Part shown: positions 16,651 to 24,648 of the stretch, one piece after another
Position numbering within the stretch: the stretch's first letter is position 1
Layout: each line of letters starts with the position of its first letter
DNA from: Curtobacterium sp. PhB115
GTDB lineage: Bacteria > Actinomycetota > Actinomycetes > Actinomycetales > Microbacteriaceae
DNA: 64,000 bases
Reading direction: 5' to 3'
Assembly (NCBI RefSeq): GCF_003752025.1
Contig: NZ_RJKR01000005.1
Location: 718,234 to 782,233 of the forward strand
Notes under the pieces: generated by a model
Told to the model about the DNA's origin: nothing
The model's database searches: none
The model's input: the letters and a program-made list of their open reading frames with translations, nothing else
Translations under genes and position numbers: made by a program

Positions 16651-17544
16651 TCAGTGCGCGGGTTCGGCCACCGCGAAGACCCGCTCGTCGAGCGCTGCCG
16701 CCACCCGGTCCGCTGCGGCGGCGAGCCGGTCGCCGGCCTCCCCGACGGCACCGAGCACGGAGTCCTCGGAGAGCGACTCGAGCTGGTCGCACGCCTCGAC
16801 GAACACCGCGACCTCGTCGGCGACGCACGACGGCGCGACGTCCGCCAGGCACTCGGCGGCACGGCGCACCGTGAACCGCAGCGACCGTGGGCTGTGCTCG
16901 TCGAGCAGCAGGAAGGCCGCGGCGTCGTCGGGCACCGGCGGGTGGTCGCGTCCGCGCAGGAAGGCCTCCCCCGCCCCGCACGCCCGGAGCGCCGCGGTCC
17001 ACGACGTCACCGAGTCGGGTTCGAGCAGCGCCGACGCCAGCAGCCGCGCGGTCGAGGAGCATCGGGTCAGCGACCGGCCGAGCGTGAAGAACTCCCACAC
17101 CTCGTCGCGGCTCGCGTCCCCCTCGACGACCCCGATCGCCAGGGCGCTGCGCTCGCGCGCCCAGCCGAGGAACTCGTGCGCCCGGTCCGGGGCGATCTTC
17201 CGCGGCATCCGCGACCGCGTCACGTCGAGGCAGTCCCAGAGCTCGCTCGACACGACCTCGCGGGCACGGCGGGCGTGGTCCCGGGCGACGGCCACCGCGG
17301 CCGCGATCGACGCCGGTTCGTGCCGGTCCAGCGCGAGGGCGTCGATCGTCGCCGAGCGGTCCGGGTCGTTCGCGGGGCCGGCCGCTCCCACCACCGCCCG
17401 GAGTTCGGCGGCGACGAGCCGGTCGTCGTCGACGGTCCCCGGTTCTCGTCGGGCGACGTACACGTCGAGCAGGCGCGCGACGACGTCCGTGCGCTCGACC
17501 GCACTCCCGACGTGGAAGACGTTCCCCGCGAGACGGCTCAGCAC
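16651..17544 (-). CDS. Alpha-E domain protein (DUF403/COG2307), solitary
   Basis: A 297-residue all-helical protein. VLSRLAGNVFHVGSAVERTDVVARLLDV parallels the start of alpha-E proteins (LSR-A-x-x-x-F-W-x-G-R-x-x-E-R), and LDRHEPASIAAAVAVARDHAR plus REVVSSELWDCLD match their core. These proteins are normally encoded beside a DUF404/DUF407 ATP-grasp and a transglutaminase-like protein, as a peptide-ligation system. None of those is here. The usual Trp/Arg of WIGRYVER is changed to HVGSAVER. I chose the GTG at 17544 by alignment with the family start. Confidence 0.75.
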   Translation of the reverse strand: MLSRLAGNVFHVGSAVERTDVVARLLDVYVARREPGTVDDDRLVAAELRAVVGAAGPANDPDRSATIDALALDRHEPASIAAAVAVARDHARRAREVVSSELWDCLDVTRSRMPRKIAPDRAHEFLGWARERSALAIGVVEGDASRDEVWEFFTLGRSLTRCSSTARLLASALLEPDSVTSWTAALRACGAGEAFLRGRDHPPVPDDAAAFLLLDEHSPRSLRFTVRRAAECLADVAPSCVADEVAVFVEACDQLESLSEDSVLGAVGEAGDRLAAAADRVAAALDERVFAVAEPAH

Positions 17545-17652
17545 GGCTGCTCCTGCATGTCGAGAACCTAACGAGCCGGGATTGCGGGAGTGTTTCGGAG
17601 CCGCGTCACGGGTGTTGCGAGTGCGCGAACCGGCTCCCACTCGACAAACTAC

Positions 17653-17665
17653 CTAGAGCGTCTAG
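17653..17665. promoter_or_regulatory. Palindrome CTAGA-GCG-TCTAG at the marR promoter
   Basis: A 13-bp inverted repeat overlapping the -10 box TAGCAT (17663-17668), six bases before the ATG of the next marR gene. Binding here would block transcription, so autorepression is likely. Confidence 0.55.
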
Positions 17666-17674
17666 CATTACGAC

Positions 17675-18196
17675 ATGACGACCGAGGTGATGACCGGCAC
17701 CGCGGGGTTCTGGTACGAGGACTCCGGAGTCTCAGCAGTCGACGTCCTCAACGCCCTCCGCCGGTACCGCACGGCCGAGAGCGCCGCCCAGCGCCGCGCC
17801 CGCGAAGCCCTCGGCATCGGCGAGAACGCCCTGCTCGCGCTCCGGGTCCTGATCGACGCGGAGCACGCCGGCCGGACCGTCAACGCGAAGGAGCTCGCCG
17901 AGCGCCTCGAGATCACCGCCGCCTCCACCTCGGCCCTCGTCGACCGGCTCGTCCGCAGTGGCCACGTCGAGCGTCACGCCGACCCGAACGACCGCCGTGG
18001 CGTGATCCTCACCGCGACCGGCACCGCGATGCGCCAGGCGCTCCGCGTGATCGAGGACCTCGACGCCCGCGCCATGCACGTCACCGAGCACCTGCCCGCC
18101 GACGAGATGGCGGTGGTGGTCGACTTCCTCGACGAGATGGTCCGCGTGGTGGACGACGTCGACTCCGGCGCCGACGAGTTCCGCCGTCGCGCGTAG
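17675..18196 (+). CDS. MarR-family regulator
   Basis: A 173-residue MarR protein. The winged helix spans about 60-115 (NAKELAERLEITAASTSALVDRLVRSGHVERHADPNDRRG); the DPNDRRG wing is diagnostic. Helical dimerisation segments flank it. The leaderless start is supported by TAGCAT six bases before the ATG. There is no transporter or enzyme gene in the same transcript, so its target is outside or is the divergent alpha-E gene. The TAG stop is the first triplet of TAGCCT, the likely -10 box of the next small gene. Confidence 0.9.
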   Translation: MTTEVMTGTAGFWYEDSGVSAVDVLNALRRYRTAESAAQRRAREALGIGENALLALRVLIDAEHAGRTVNAKELAERLEITAASTSALVDRLVRSGHVERHADPNDRRGVILTATGTAMRQALRVIEDLDARAMHVTEHLPADEMAVVVDFLDEMVRVVDDVDSGADEFRRRA

Positions 18197-18206
18197 CCTG
18201 GTGCGC

Positions 18207-18410
18207 ATGGACCCGCGCGTCACCCACGACCCGGAGGACGACATGCCGTTCGCCGAGCTCGACTCGCGGGCCCGGGCGAACGCCGCACTCCGGCGGATCC
18301 AGGGTGGAGCGGACCCGACGCGAGAGGCGTTCGACCTGGCGAACACGATGAACGACGAGGCCGTCGGCCGACTCGCGAAGCGGCTCCGCCGGTTGTTCCG
18401 CCGCGACTGA
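18207..18410 (+). CDS. Small hypothetical protein
   Basis: A 67-residue soluble protein, DPRVTHDPEDDMPFAELDSR onward, ending in the basic LAKRLRRLFRRD. I do not recognise a family. Codon use is normal for the window and TAGCCT lies seven bases before the ATG, so it is probably real and leaderless. A GTG six bases upstream is an alternative start. It ends 13 bp from a converging gene with no hairpin in between. Confidence 0.6.
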   Translation: MDPRVTHDPEDDMPFAELDSRARANAALRRIQGGADPTREAFDLANTMNDEAVGRLAKRLRRLFRRD

Positions 18411-18423
18411 GACCGACCGGCGC

Positions 18424-19284
18424 TCAGTGCTCCGTCCGGAACGCCGTGCCGACCGCGGCGATGTCGTCACCGCCGTGCCCGGCCGCACTGGCGTCGGCGT
18501 AGACCCGACCGAGCGCGTCCAGCAGGGTCGTGGACACCCCGTTCGCCCGCGCCGCGTCGGCGATCAGGCCGATGTCCTTCCGCAGCCCGTCGAGCGCGAA
18601 CTGCGCCGGGAACGCGCCGTCGATGATCGCCTTGCCCTTCGTGTGGGCGTACGCCGAGTCGCTGGCACTGCCGTCGATCGCCTCGAGGAACAGCGCCGGG
18701 TCGAGACCGAGCGCGGACGCGAGCGCGAGCGACTGCCCGGTCGCCGCGGTGATCGAGGCGATCCAGGCGTTCGCCGCGAGCTTCAGGGCGGTGCCCTCGC
18801 CGACGTGCTCGCCGGCCCGGACGGTCTTCGCGCCGATCGCGTCGAGCACCGGGTCGATGCGGTCGAGCTGGTCCGTCGGCCCCGCTGCCAGCATGGTGAG
18901 CTTCCCCTGCTCCGCCGGAGCCTTGGTGCCGAGCATCATCGCCTCGACCAGGGTGATGCCGTACTTCGCGGCGATCTGCACCACGGTGTCGGTGCCGTCG
19001 ACGCCGATGGTGGAGGCCTGCACCCACACCGCATCGGTCGGGGCCTCGCCGGCCGCCTGCTCGAGCACGTCCACGACGGCATCGGTGTCGAACAGCGTCA
19101 GGAGGACGACCTCGGCGCGTTCGACGGCACTGCCGGGATCGGTCACGACCGTCGCTCCCTGGTCGCCGAGGGGCGCGGCCTTGTCGGCGCTCCGGTTCCA
19201 CACCGTCACCTCGTGGCCCTCGCGGAGCAGTGACCCCGCGACTCCGGCACCCATCGTTCCCGTACCCAACACCGTCACCCGCAC
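18424..19284 (-). CDS. NAD(P)-dependent 3-hydroxyisobutyrate dehydrogenase-like enzyme
   Basis: A 286-residue beta-hydroxyacid dehydrogenase. The Rossmann motif is LGTGTMGAGVAG (6-17). EAMMLGTKAPAEQGKL aligns with the family block A-P-V-L-G-S-K-x-P-A-x-x-G, and the catalytic lysine K168 lies in ALKLAANAW. The family includes 3-hydroxyisobutyrate, tartronate semialdehyde and succinic semialdehyde (glyoxylate) reductases, and the substrate cannot be fixed from sequence. The GTG start has GGAG nine to twelve bases upstream. It is 71 bp downstream of an M23 peptidase gene on the same strand, with no obvious functional link. Confidence 0.88.
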   Translation of the reverse strand: MRVTVLGTGTMGAGVAGSLLREGHEVTVWNRSADKAAPLGDQGATVVTDPGSAVERAEVVLLTLFDTDAVVDVLEQAAGEAPTDAVWVQASTIGVDGTDTVVQIAAKYGITLVEAMMLGTKAPAEQGKLTMLAAGPTDQLDRIDPVLDAIGAKTVRAGEHVGEGTALKLAANAWIASITAATGQSLALASALGLDPALFLEAIDGSASDSAYAHTKGKAIIDGAFPAQFALDGLRKDIGLIADAARANGVSTTLLDALGRVYADASAAGHGGDDIAAVGTAFRTEH

Positions 19285-19355
19285 GTGCGTCTCCGTTCCG
19301 CCGCGGCACCGTGCCACGTCGAGCCCGACGCTACGCCCGACGACCAGGCCGGCGA

Positions 19356-20291
19356 TCAGAGCAGGCCGCGGACCCGGAGCCAGACGAGCGGATCGGTGGG
19401 GACGCCGCCGACGATGACCTCGAAGTGCAGGTGCGCTCCGGTCGAGACGCCGGTGTTGCCGACCGCGCCGATGGCTTGCCCCGCATCCACCACCTGTCCG
19501 GGCAGGACGTCGATCCGGGACAGGTGGCCGTAGCGCGTCTCGGAGCCGTCGGCGTGGACGAGGAGGACCTGGTTGCCGTAGCCGCCGAGCACCGCGGCGG
19601 TGACGACCCGGCCGGGCATCGCGGCGACGACGGTCGTGCCGATGGGTGCTGCGAAGTCGACTCCCTGGTGGTTCGTCGAGCACGCCGCGCACCCGGTGAC
19701 CCAGCGCGAACCGAACCCACCCGCCGCCGGGATCGCCCCTTGCGTCGGCAGCGCTGCGGCGATGCGGGAGACGGGCCCGGTCGGAGCCGTCGACGTCCCA
19801 GCGACGCCGGTGCGGCCGACGGAGAACCCGTCACGCTCGACGACGAGGCCCGTCGTGCTGCCGGCGGCGTACTGCTGGACTCCGACGGCGGGCGCGGTCT
19901 GCTCGGTGGTGGCGGCGACCGCGGTGTGCGGCGAGGCCACGGAGACGAACAGGCAGGCGACGGCCGCGGTGGCGGTGAACGGCAGGGTGCGGCGCGGCAC
20001 TGCGCGACGCGGCGACGTCGGACGGGGCGAGGTCGGACGGGGCGAGGTCGGACGGGGCGCAGCCGAACGGGACGGGACCGGACGGCGCGCAGCCGGACGC
20101 GGCTGGCTCGGTCGGTCGAGGGACGTGGGAGCCGAGGCGACGGGAGGGGACACCGTCACCCCGGCAGCTGTGGGGCCGTTCGGTCGGGCGGCACGGCGAC
20201 CGCGACCAGGCGTCGACGTGGCTCGGTTGGCCGCCCGTCGTGCCGCACCACGTGGGCGCAACGGCGGGCCGGCAGCAGGCGCGGGCGTCAC
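19356..20291 (-). CDS. M23 (LytM/NlpD-like) zinc metallopeptidase with Pro-rich N-terminus
   Basis: A 311-residue cell-wall hydrolase. A ~100-residue Pro/Arg/Ala-rich N-terminus holds three tandem PRPTS units (about 80-94), then a hydrophobic segment (104-127, ending AVAA) serves as membrane anchor or late signal. The M23 domain occupies about 190-310 with zinc ligands H208 and D212 (NHQGVD) and the HLHFE motif (H287, H289). All catalytic residues are present, so it is probably an active peptidoglycan endopeptidase. The GTG start is 17 bp after the preceding gene. A start nearer the signal segment is possible. Confidence 0.85.
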   Translation of the reverse strand: MTPAPAAGPPLRPRGAARRAANRATSTPGRGRRAARPNGPTAAGVTVSPPVASAPTSLDRPSQPRPAARRPVPSRSAAPRPTSPRPTSPRPTSPRRAVPRRTLPFTATAAVACLFVSVASPHTAVAATTEQTAPAVGVQQYAAGSTTGLVVERDGFSVGRTGVAGTSTAPTGPVSRIAAALPTQGAIPAAGGFGSRWVTGCAACSTNHQGVDFAAPIGTTVVAAMPGRVVTAAVLGGYGNQVLLVHADGSETRYGHLSRIDVLPGQVVDAGQAIGAVGNTGVSTGAHLHFEVIVGGVPTDPLVWLRVRGLL

Positions 20292-20308
20292 GTCGGGGAC
20301 CGACCGGG

Positions 20309-20665
20309 TCAGACGCGGACGATGCCGTCGCGGGCGATCCGGTCGAGCTCTTCGGCGACGGCGTCGACGACGGCGCGGGTGATGGCGTCGGCGACGACCT
20401 CGACCAGGGCGAGCTGCTCCGGCCGGACGGCGAGCTCGGTCACCATCGTCGAGGTGACGCGGACCGGGATGTCGTCGATCGCGGCGACGAGTGCGGCGGG
20501 GACGAGGGTGGAGGCGATCGTCCGGACGGGAGCGGAGACGGGCGAGGCGGGAACGGGAACGGGAACGGGCACGGGGGCCGCCGGGACCGCTGCCGGCACG
20601 GGCACCGACCGCATCGGCTGGTCGCGGTGCTCGGCGATGGAGTCGAAGAGGGGCGTTGAGGACAT
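20309..20665 (-). CDS. Hypothetical protein with Pro-Val repeat
   Basis: 118 residues beginning SSTPLFDSIAEHRDQP. There is a PVPVPVP stretch near residues 30-45, then a helical domain ELAVRPEQLALVEVVADAIT. I do not recognise a family. It directly precedes the M23 peptidase gene (17-bp gap), so it may help that enzyme or share its regulation. The ATG at 20665 is preferred over an upstream extension because the added residues look non-coding. Confidence 0.55.
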   Translation of the reverse strand: MSSTPLFDSIAEHRDQPMRSVPVPAAVPAAPVPVPVPVPASPVSAPVRTIASTLVPAALVAAIDDIPVRVTSTMVTELAVRPEQLALVEVVADAITRAVVDAVAEELDRIARDGIVRV

Positions 20666-20790
20666 GCTGCTGACCGGCCGATCTGGAGTCGTGGCTGACA
20701 GGCCGTCATCGGGCGACCTGCTCGGGGTGGCGTGCCGTCGGGCACGGCCCCATTCAACCATCGATATTTCAGATACGCAATGCTTCTCGC

Positions 20791-21537
20791 TCAGTCTGGG
20801 TCGACGGCCGCCGCGGTCGGGTCGTCGGGCTGCAGTACACGCCGGACCCGCTCGACGATCGTCGCCGGCGGGTTGTTGTACGTGTTCGCCGGCTCCTGGC
20901 CGCTGAGCTCCTGGATCGCCGCCATCACGGCATCGGTGGCGTGCCGTCGTGCGCGCCCGGACGACGCCTCGCCGAACGAGGACAGGTCGATCGGCTTCCC
21001 GAACTCGATCGTCACCTTCGCGAGCCTCGGCAGCTTCGAGCCCACCGGCTGCACGTCCTGGGTGCCCGTCAACGCCACCGGCACGACCGGGGCCCCACTG
21101 GTCAGGGCCAGCCAGGCGACCCCGGTCCGGCCCTTGTAGATCCGGCCGTCGAGGGACCGGGTGCCCTCCGGGTAGATCGCGAACGCCTCACCCTCGTTCA
21201 GTCGCGCGAGCCCGAGGTCGAGTGCCTGCTGCGCCGCCGCGCCGGCACCCCGCTCGACGCCGATGGCGCCGATGCCACCGAAGAACGCCCGCGACACCGC
21301 ACCACGGACGCCCGAGCCGGTGAAGTACTCCTGCTTGGCGAGGAACGACACCTTGCGCGGCGCCATCAGCGTGATCGCCGGGGAGTCGATGAACGAGCGG
21401 TGGTTGCTCGCCAGGATGACCGGTCCGCGTTTCGGCACGTTCCGCCGTCCGATGATCTTCGGACGCCACAGCAACCGGGCGAGCGGCGTCACCACCGCTC
21501 GGCTGAGAACGGTGGCGAACTTGGTCGAACCGGACAC
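20791..21537 (-). CDS. 1-acyl-sn-glycerol-3-phosphate acyltransferase (PlsC-like)
   Basis: A 248-residue membrane-associated acyltransferase of phospholipid synthesis. It has the catalytic HX4D box NHRSFID and the glycerophosphate-binding YPEGTRS, with a downstream PVVPVALTG block. The GTG start has GAGGAGG nine bases before it. It follows recQ by 90 bp on the same strand. Actinobacteria often carry several paralogues, so it may act in general phosphatidic acid synthesis or on a special lipid. Confidence 0.92.
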   Translation of the reverse strand: MSGSTKFATVLSRAVVTPLARLLWRPKIIGRRNVPKRGPVILASNHRSFIDSPAITLMAPRKVSFLAKQEYFTGSGVRGAVSRAFFGGIGAIGVERGAGAAAQQALDLGLARLNEGEAFAIYPEGTRSLDGRIYKGRTGVAWLALTSGAPVVPVALTGTQDVQPVGSKLPRLAKVTIEFGKPIDLSSFGEASSGRARRHATDAVMAAIQELSGQEPANTYNNPPATIVERVRRVLQPDDPTAAAVDPD

Positions 21538-21627
21538 CGGGCCTCCTCGTCGTGACGGCGAGCTTCCGAGTGTAATGACGTGCGCCACGACCACATGCCC
21601 GGAGCGGCATGGACCCTGACCGTGTCG

Positions 21628-23481
21628 TCAGTCGGCCGTCGCGACCACGTCGAGCACGGCCCGGCCGTAGTGCTCGAGCTTCGCCGCACCCACGCCGGAG
21701 ATCTCGGCGAGCTGGTCGACGTCAGCCGGGCGCACGGCAGCGATGCCCCGGAGCGTCGCGTCGTTGAAGACCACGTACGCCGGCACGCCCTGCTCGCGGG
21801 CCTGCGCCGCACGCCAGGCACGCAGCGCCTCGAACAGGCCGACGGCTTCCTGCGGCATGTCCGTGACGACGGTTCGTCGAGAGCGGGTCGCCCGAGGGGC
21901 CTTCACCGGGTCGCGGCGCATCCGGACCTGGACCGAGCCGGTCAGGACCTCGGCGCTCGTGGGACTGAGGACGACCGTGCCGAACCCGTCGCCGGACACC
22001 GCGGCGTACCCCTGTGCCAGCAACTGTCGGGCGACGGCACGCCACTCGCCCTCGGACAGGTCGGAGCCGATGCCGAAGGTCGCGAGCGAGTCGTGCTTGA
22101 GCTCCTGCACGCGCGGCGACTGCTTGCCGATGAGGATGTCGACCAGGTGCGAGACGCCGTACCGCTGGCCACGCTCACGGTCGAGCCGGACCACGGTGGA
22201 CAGCAGCTTCTGGGCGGGGACGGTCCCGTCCCACGACTCCGGCGGCGCGATGCACGTGTCGCAGTTGCCGCACGCGGTGCTCTCCTGCCCGAAGTACGCG
22301 AGCAACCGCACCCGGCGGCACTCGATCGTCTCGCACAGGCTGAGCATGGCGTCGAGGTGCGCGCTGAGCTGCCGTCGGTGCGCGGCGTCGCCCTCCGACT
22401 GGTCGATCATCCGTCGCTGCTGCACGACGTCGTTCAGGCCGTAGGCGAGCCACGCGGTGGAGGGCAGGCCGTCACGACCGGCACGTCCGGTCTCCTGGTA
22501 GTAGCCCTCGACCGACTTCGGCAGGTCGAGGTGCGCCACGAACCGCACGTCGGGCTTGTCGATCCCCATGCCGAACGCGATCGTGGCGACCATCACGACG
22601 CCGTCCTCGCGCAGGAACGTCGACTGGTTGCGGGCACGGACGCGGGCGTCGAGACCGGCGTGGTACGGCAGCGCGTTGATCCCCTGCTCGGCCAGTGCCG
22701 TCGCGGTGCGCTCGACCGAGTTGCGGGACAGGCAGTAGACGATGCCGGCGTCGCCGCTGTGTTCGGTGCGGATGAAGGTGAGGAGCTGCTGCAGCGCCCC
22801 GGTCTTCGGTTCGATGCGGTACTGGATGTTCGGCCGGTCGAAGTCGGCGACGAAGTGCGCGGCGTCGTCGAGGCCGAGGCGGGCGGAGATCTCGCGGTGC
22901 GTCTGCGGGGTGGCCGTCGCGGTCAGGGCGATGCGCGGCACGGTCGGCCAGCGCTCGTGCAGGATGCTCAGTTCGAGGTAGTCCGGCCGGAAGTCGTGGC
23001 CCCACTGAGCGACGCAGTGTGCCTCGTCGATGGCGAACAGCGCGACGCGGGCCCGGTCGAGCAGGGCGCGGGTGGACTCGAGCCGGAGGCGCTCCGGTGC
23101 GAGGTAGAGCATGTCGACCTCGCCCGCGACGATCGCCCGCTCGACCCGCGACCGTTCGTCCGGTCCCTGCGTCGAGTTGAGGAACGCGGCCCGGACGCCG
23201 TTCGCCGCGAGGGCGTCGACCTGGTCCTGCATGAGGGCGATGAGCGGCGACACCACGACCCCGACGCCGTCGCGCACGAGGGCGGGCACCTGGTAGCAGA
23301 GCGACTTGCCGCCACCGGTGGGCATCAGGACGAGGGCGTCACGGCCGGCGACCACCTGGTCGATGATCGCTGCCTGCTCACCACGGAAGTCGTCGTAGCC
23401 CCACACCCGGTGCAGGACGTCGAGCGCCGCGGCACGGGACGCCGACACAGCGGCAGGCGCGGGCGCAGGGGTGGTGCTCAT
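21628..23481 (-). CDS. recQ: ATP-dependent DNA helicase RecQ
   Basis: A 617-residue 3'-5' DNA helicase. The domains in order are a SF2 helicase core with motif I MPTGGGKS, DEAH box (AIDEAHC), TATATPQ and QETGRAGRDG; a RecQ-Ct zinc-binding domain with Cys residues in CETIECRR and ACGNCDTC; a winged helix; and an HRDC domain at the end (LFEALRAWRAAQAREQGVPAYVVF). It unwinds forks and recombination intermediates. The ATG has TAGGCT six bases upstream (leaderless), but it is also only 10 bp after the CPBP gene, so it may be transcribed both ways. Confidence 0.97.
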   Translation of the reverse strand: MSTTPAPAPAAVSASRAAALDVLHRVWGYDDFRGEQAAIIDQVVAGRDALVLMPTGGGKSLCYQVPALVRDGVGVVVSPLIALMQDQVDALAANGVRAAFLNSTQGPDERSRVERAIVAGEVDMLYLAPERLRLESTRALLDRARVALFAIDEAHCVAQWGHDFRPDYLELSILHERWPTVPRIALTATATPQTHREISARLGLDDAAHFVADFDRPNIQYRIEPKTGALQQLLTFIRTEHSGDAGIVYCLSRNSVERTATALAEQGINALPYHAGLDARVRARNQSTFLREDGVVMVATIAFGMGIDKPDVRFVAHLDLPKSVEGYYQETGRAGRDGLPSTAWLAYGLNDVVQQRRMIDQSEGDAAHRRQLSAHLDAMLSLCETIECRRVRLLAYFGQESTACGNCDTCIAPPESWDGTVPAQKLLSTVVRLDRERGQRYGVSHLVDILIGKQSPRVQELKHDSLATFGIGSDLSEGEWRAVARQLLAQGYAAVSGDGFGTVVLSPTSAEVLTGSVQVRMRRDPVKAPRATRSRRTVVTDMPQEAVGLFEALRAWRAAQAREQGVPAYVVFNDATLRGIAAVRPADVDQLAEISGVGAAKLEHYGRAVLDVVATAD

Positions 23482-23490
23482 GCCACGAGC

Positions 23491-24621
23491 CTACGGGCGA
23501 CCGGCGACACCCACGGTCTTCTCCACAGTGCCGTCCGTGCCGGAGCCGGCCAGGGCGTCGGACCCGGCCACGTCGTCGGCGCGGGTCGGTGCGATCGCCC
23601 AGCCCGTGCCTCCAGGCCGGAGCCAGCCGCGCCCGCCCGCCCAGGCCGGGGCCACACCGCGGAACCGGGGTGCCTCGCGCCCCGCGAACGTGCGGTCCAG
23701 TCCGCGCCACCGCGCCAGGAGCTCGACCATGCCCCAGAACGCCAGCGACGTGCCGAGGGTGATCAGCCAGCCGCCGATCGTGCCGTTCGACGAGTCCAGG
23801 TCGACCCGCGACCACCCGGGCGCCTGCAGCACGAAGATCATGATGTTGTTGAACGCGTGCTGCAGGACGGTGGCCTCGAGCCCTCCGGTGCGGAGCACGA
23901 TGATCGCCGCGATCAGGCCGAACGAGCCGACGTCGAGGATGCCCCAGACGTTGTAGCCGTTCGGGATGTGCAGCAGGGCGAAGACGACGGTCGACACCAG
24001 CACGGCGATGACCGTGCCCGTCTTCCGCCACGGGATCCACGATCCGATCGTCTGCATGAGGAACCCGCGGAAGATGAACTCCTCCGCCGCGCCCTGGAAC
24101 GGCACCAGCACGATGACGAGGGCGATCGTCAGCGTCAGGGTGCCGAGGGAGACCGTCGACTGGCCGAGCAGCTCGTGGTTCCAGCCCAGCCCGCCCTCGA
24201 ACGTGAACGAGCCCCAGCTCTGCACCAGGAACATGATCACCGCGATGACGAGCGTCGGCAGCAGGCACCACGCCGTCCAGGCCCAGCGGACCCGGAAGCG
24301 CGTCGAGGTGAGGATGCTGCCGGGGCCGAGCCGAGCGATCTTCACCGCGAGCAGGATGCCGGGCAGCAGGACGACGAGCGACACCAGCGAGATCGAGAGG
24401 ACCAGCGGGTCGGTCGGGTCGAGCGCGCCGGACTGCAGCCCGTCGAGCAGGTCGAACAGGCCCGACTGACCACGCACGGCAGCGATCGGGACGAAGTAGG
24501 CGACGGTGATGACGACCTGCGACACGATGTACCACCCCGCGAGGAACGCGAGGGCGACCAGCGGGCGCCACCACCTCCAGCGTGCGTCGACACGGGGCAG
24601 GCGGTGGTAGGGAACGCTCAC
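23491..24621 (-). CDS. CPBP-family intramembrane metalloprotease (Abi/Rce1-like)
   Basis: A 376-residue polytopic membrane protein. The CPBP catalytic motifs are all there: EEFIFR (E180, E181, R185), H218 in FALLHIPN, and the HAFNN block (H255, N259). Members process prenylated or membrane peptides or give bacteriocin self-immunity. About eight helices are visible, and a ~70-residue Gly/Ala-rich cytoplasmic tail follows. The GTG start has TAGCCT seven bases upstream. It is divergent from a DMT transporter with only 27 bp between the starts, so the two -10 boxes overlap back to back. Confidence 0.9.
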   Translation of the reverse strand: MSVPYHRLPRVDARWRWWRPLVALAFLAGWYIVSQVVITVAYFVPIAAVRGQSGLFDLLDGLQSGALDPTDPLVLSISLVSLVVLLPGILLAVKIARLGPGSILTSTRFRVRWAWTAWCLLPTLVIAVIMFLVQSWGSFTFEGGLGWNHELLGQSTVSLGTLTLTIALVIVLVPFQGAAEEFIFRGFLMQTIGSWIPWRKTGTVIAVLVSTVVFALLHIPNGYNVWGILDVGSFGLIAAIIVLRTGGLEATVLQHAFNNIMIFVLQAPGWSRVDLDSSNGTIGGWLITLGTSLAFWGMVELLARWRGLDRTFAGREAPRFRGVAPAWAGGRGWLRPGGTGWAIAPTRADDVAGSDALAGSGTDGTVEKTVGVAGRP

Positions 24622-24627
24622 GTCACG

Positions 24628-24638
24628 CAGGCTACCGG
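24628..24638. promoter_or_regulatory. Back-to-back -10 boxes of a divergent gene pair
   Basis: TAGCCT (minus strand, 24628-24633) and TACCGG (plus strand, 24633-24638) share one base pair and serve the CPBP and DMT genes. Transcription in the two directions would be mutually exclusive. Confidence 0.5.
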
Positions 24639-24648
24639 CACGGGCAGG

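Noticed and set aside
19356..20665. Phage or mobile origin of the M23 peptidase and its neighbour
   Set aside because: Composition and codon use match the surroundings, and there is no integrase, holin or structural gene near.
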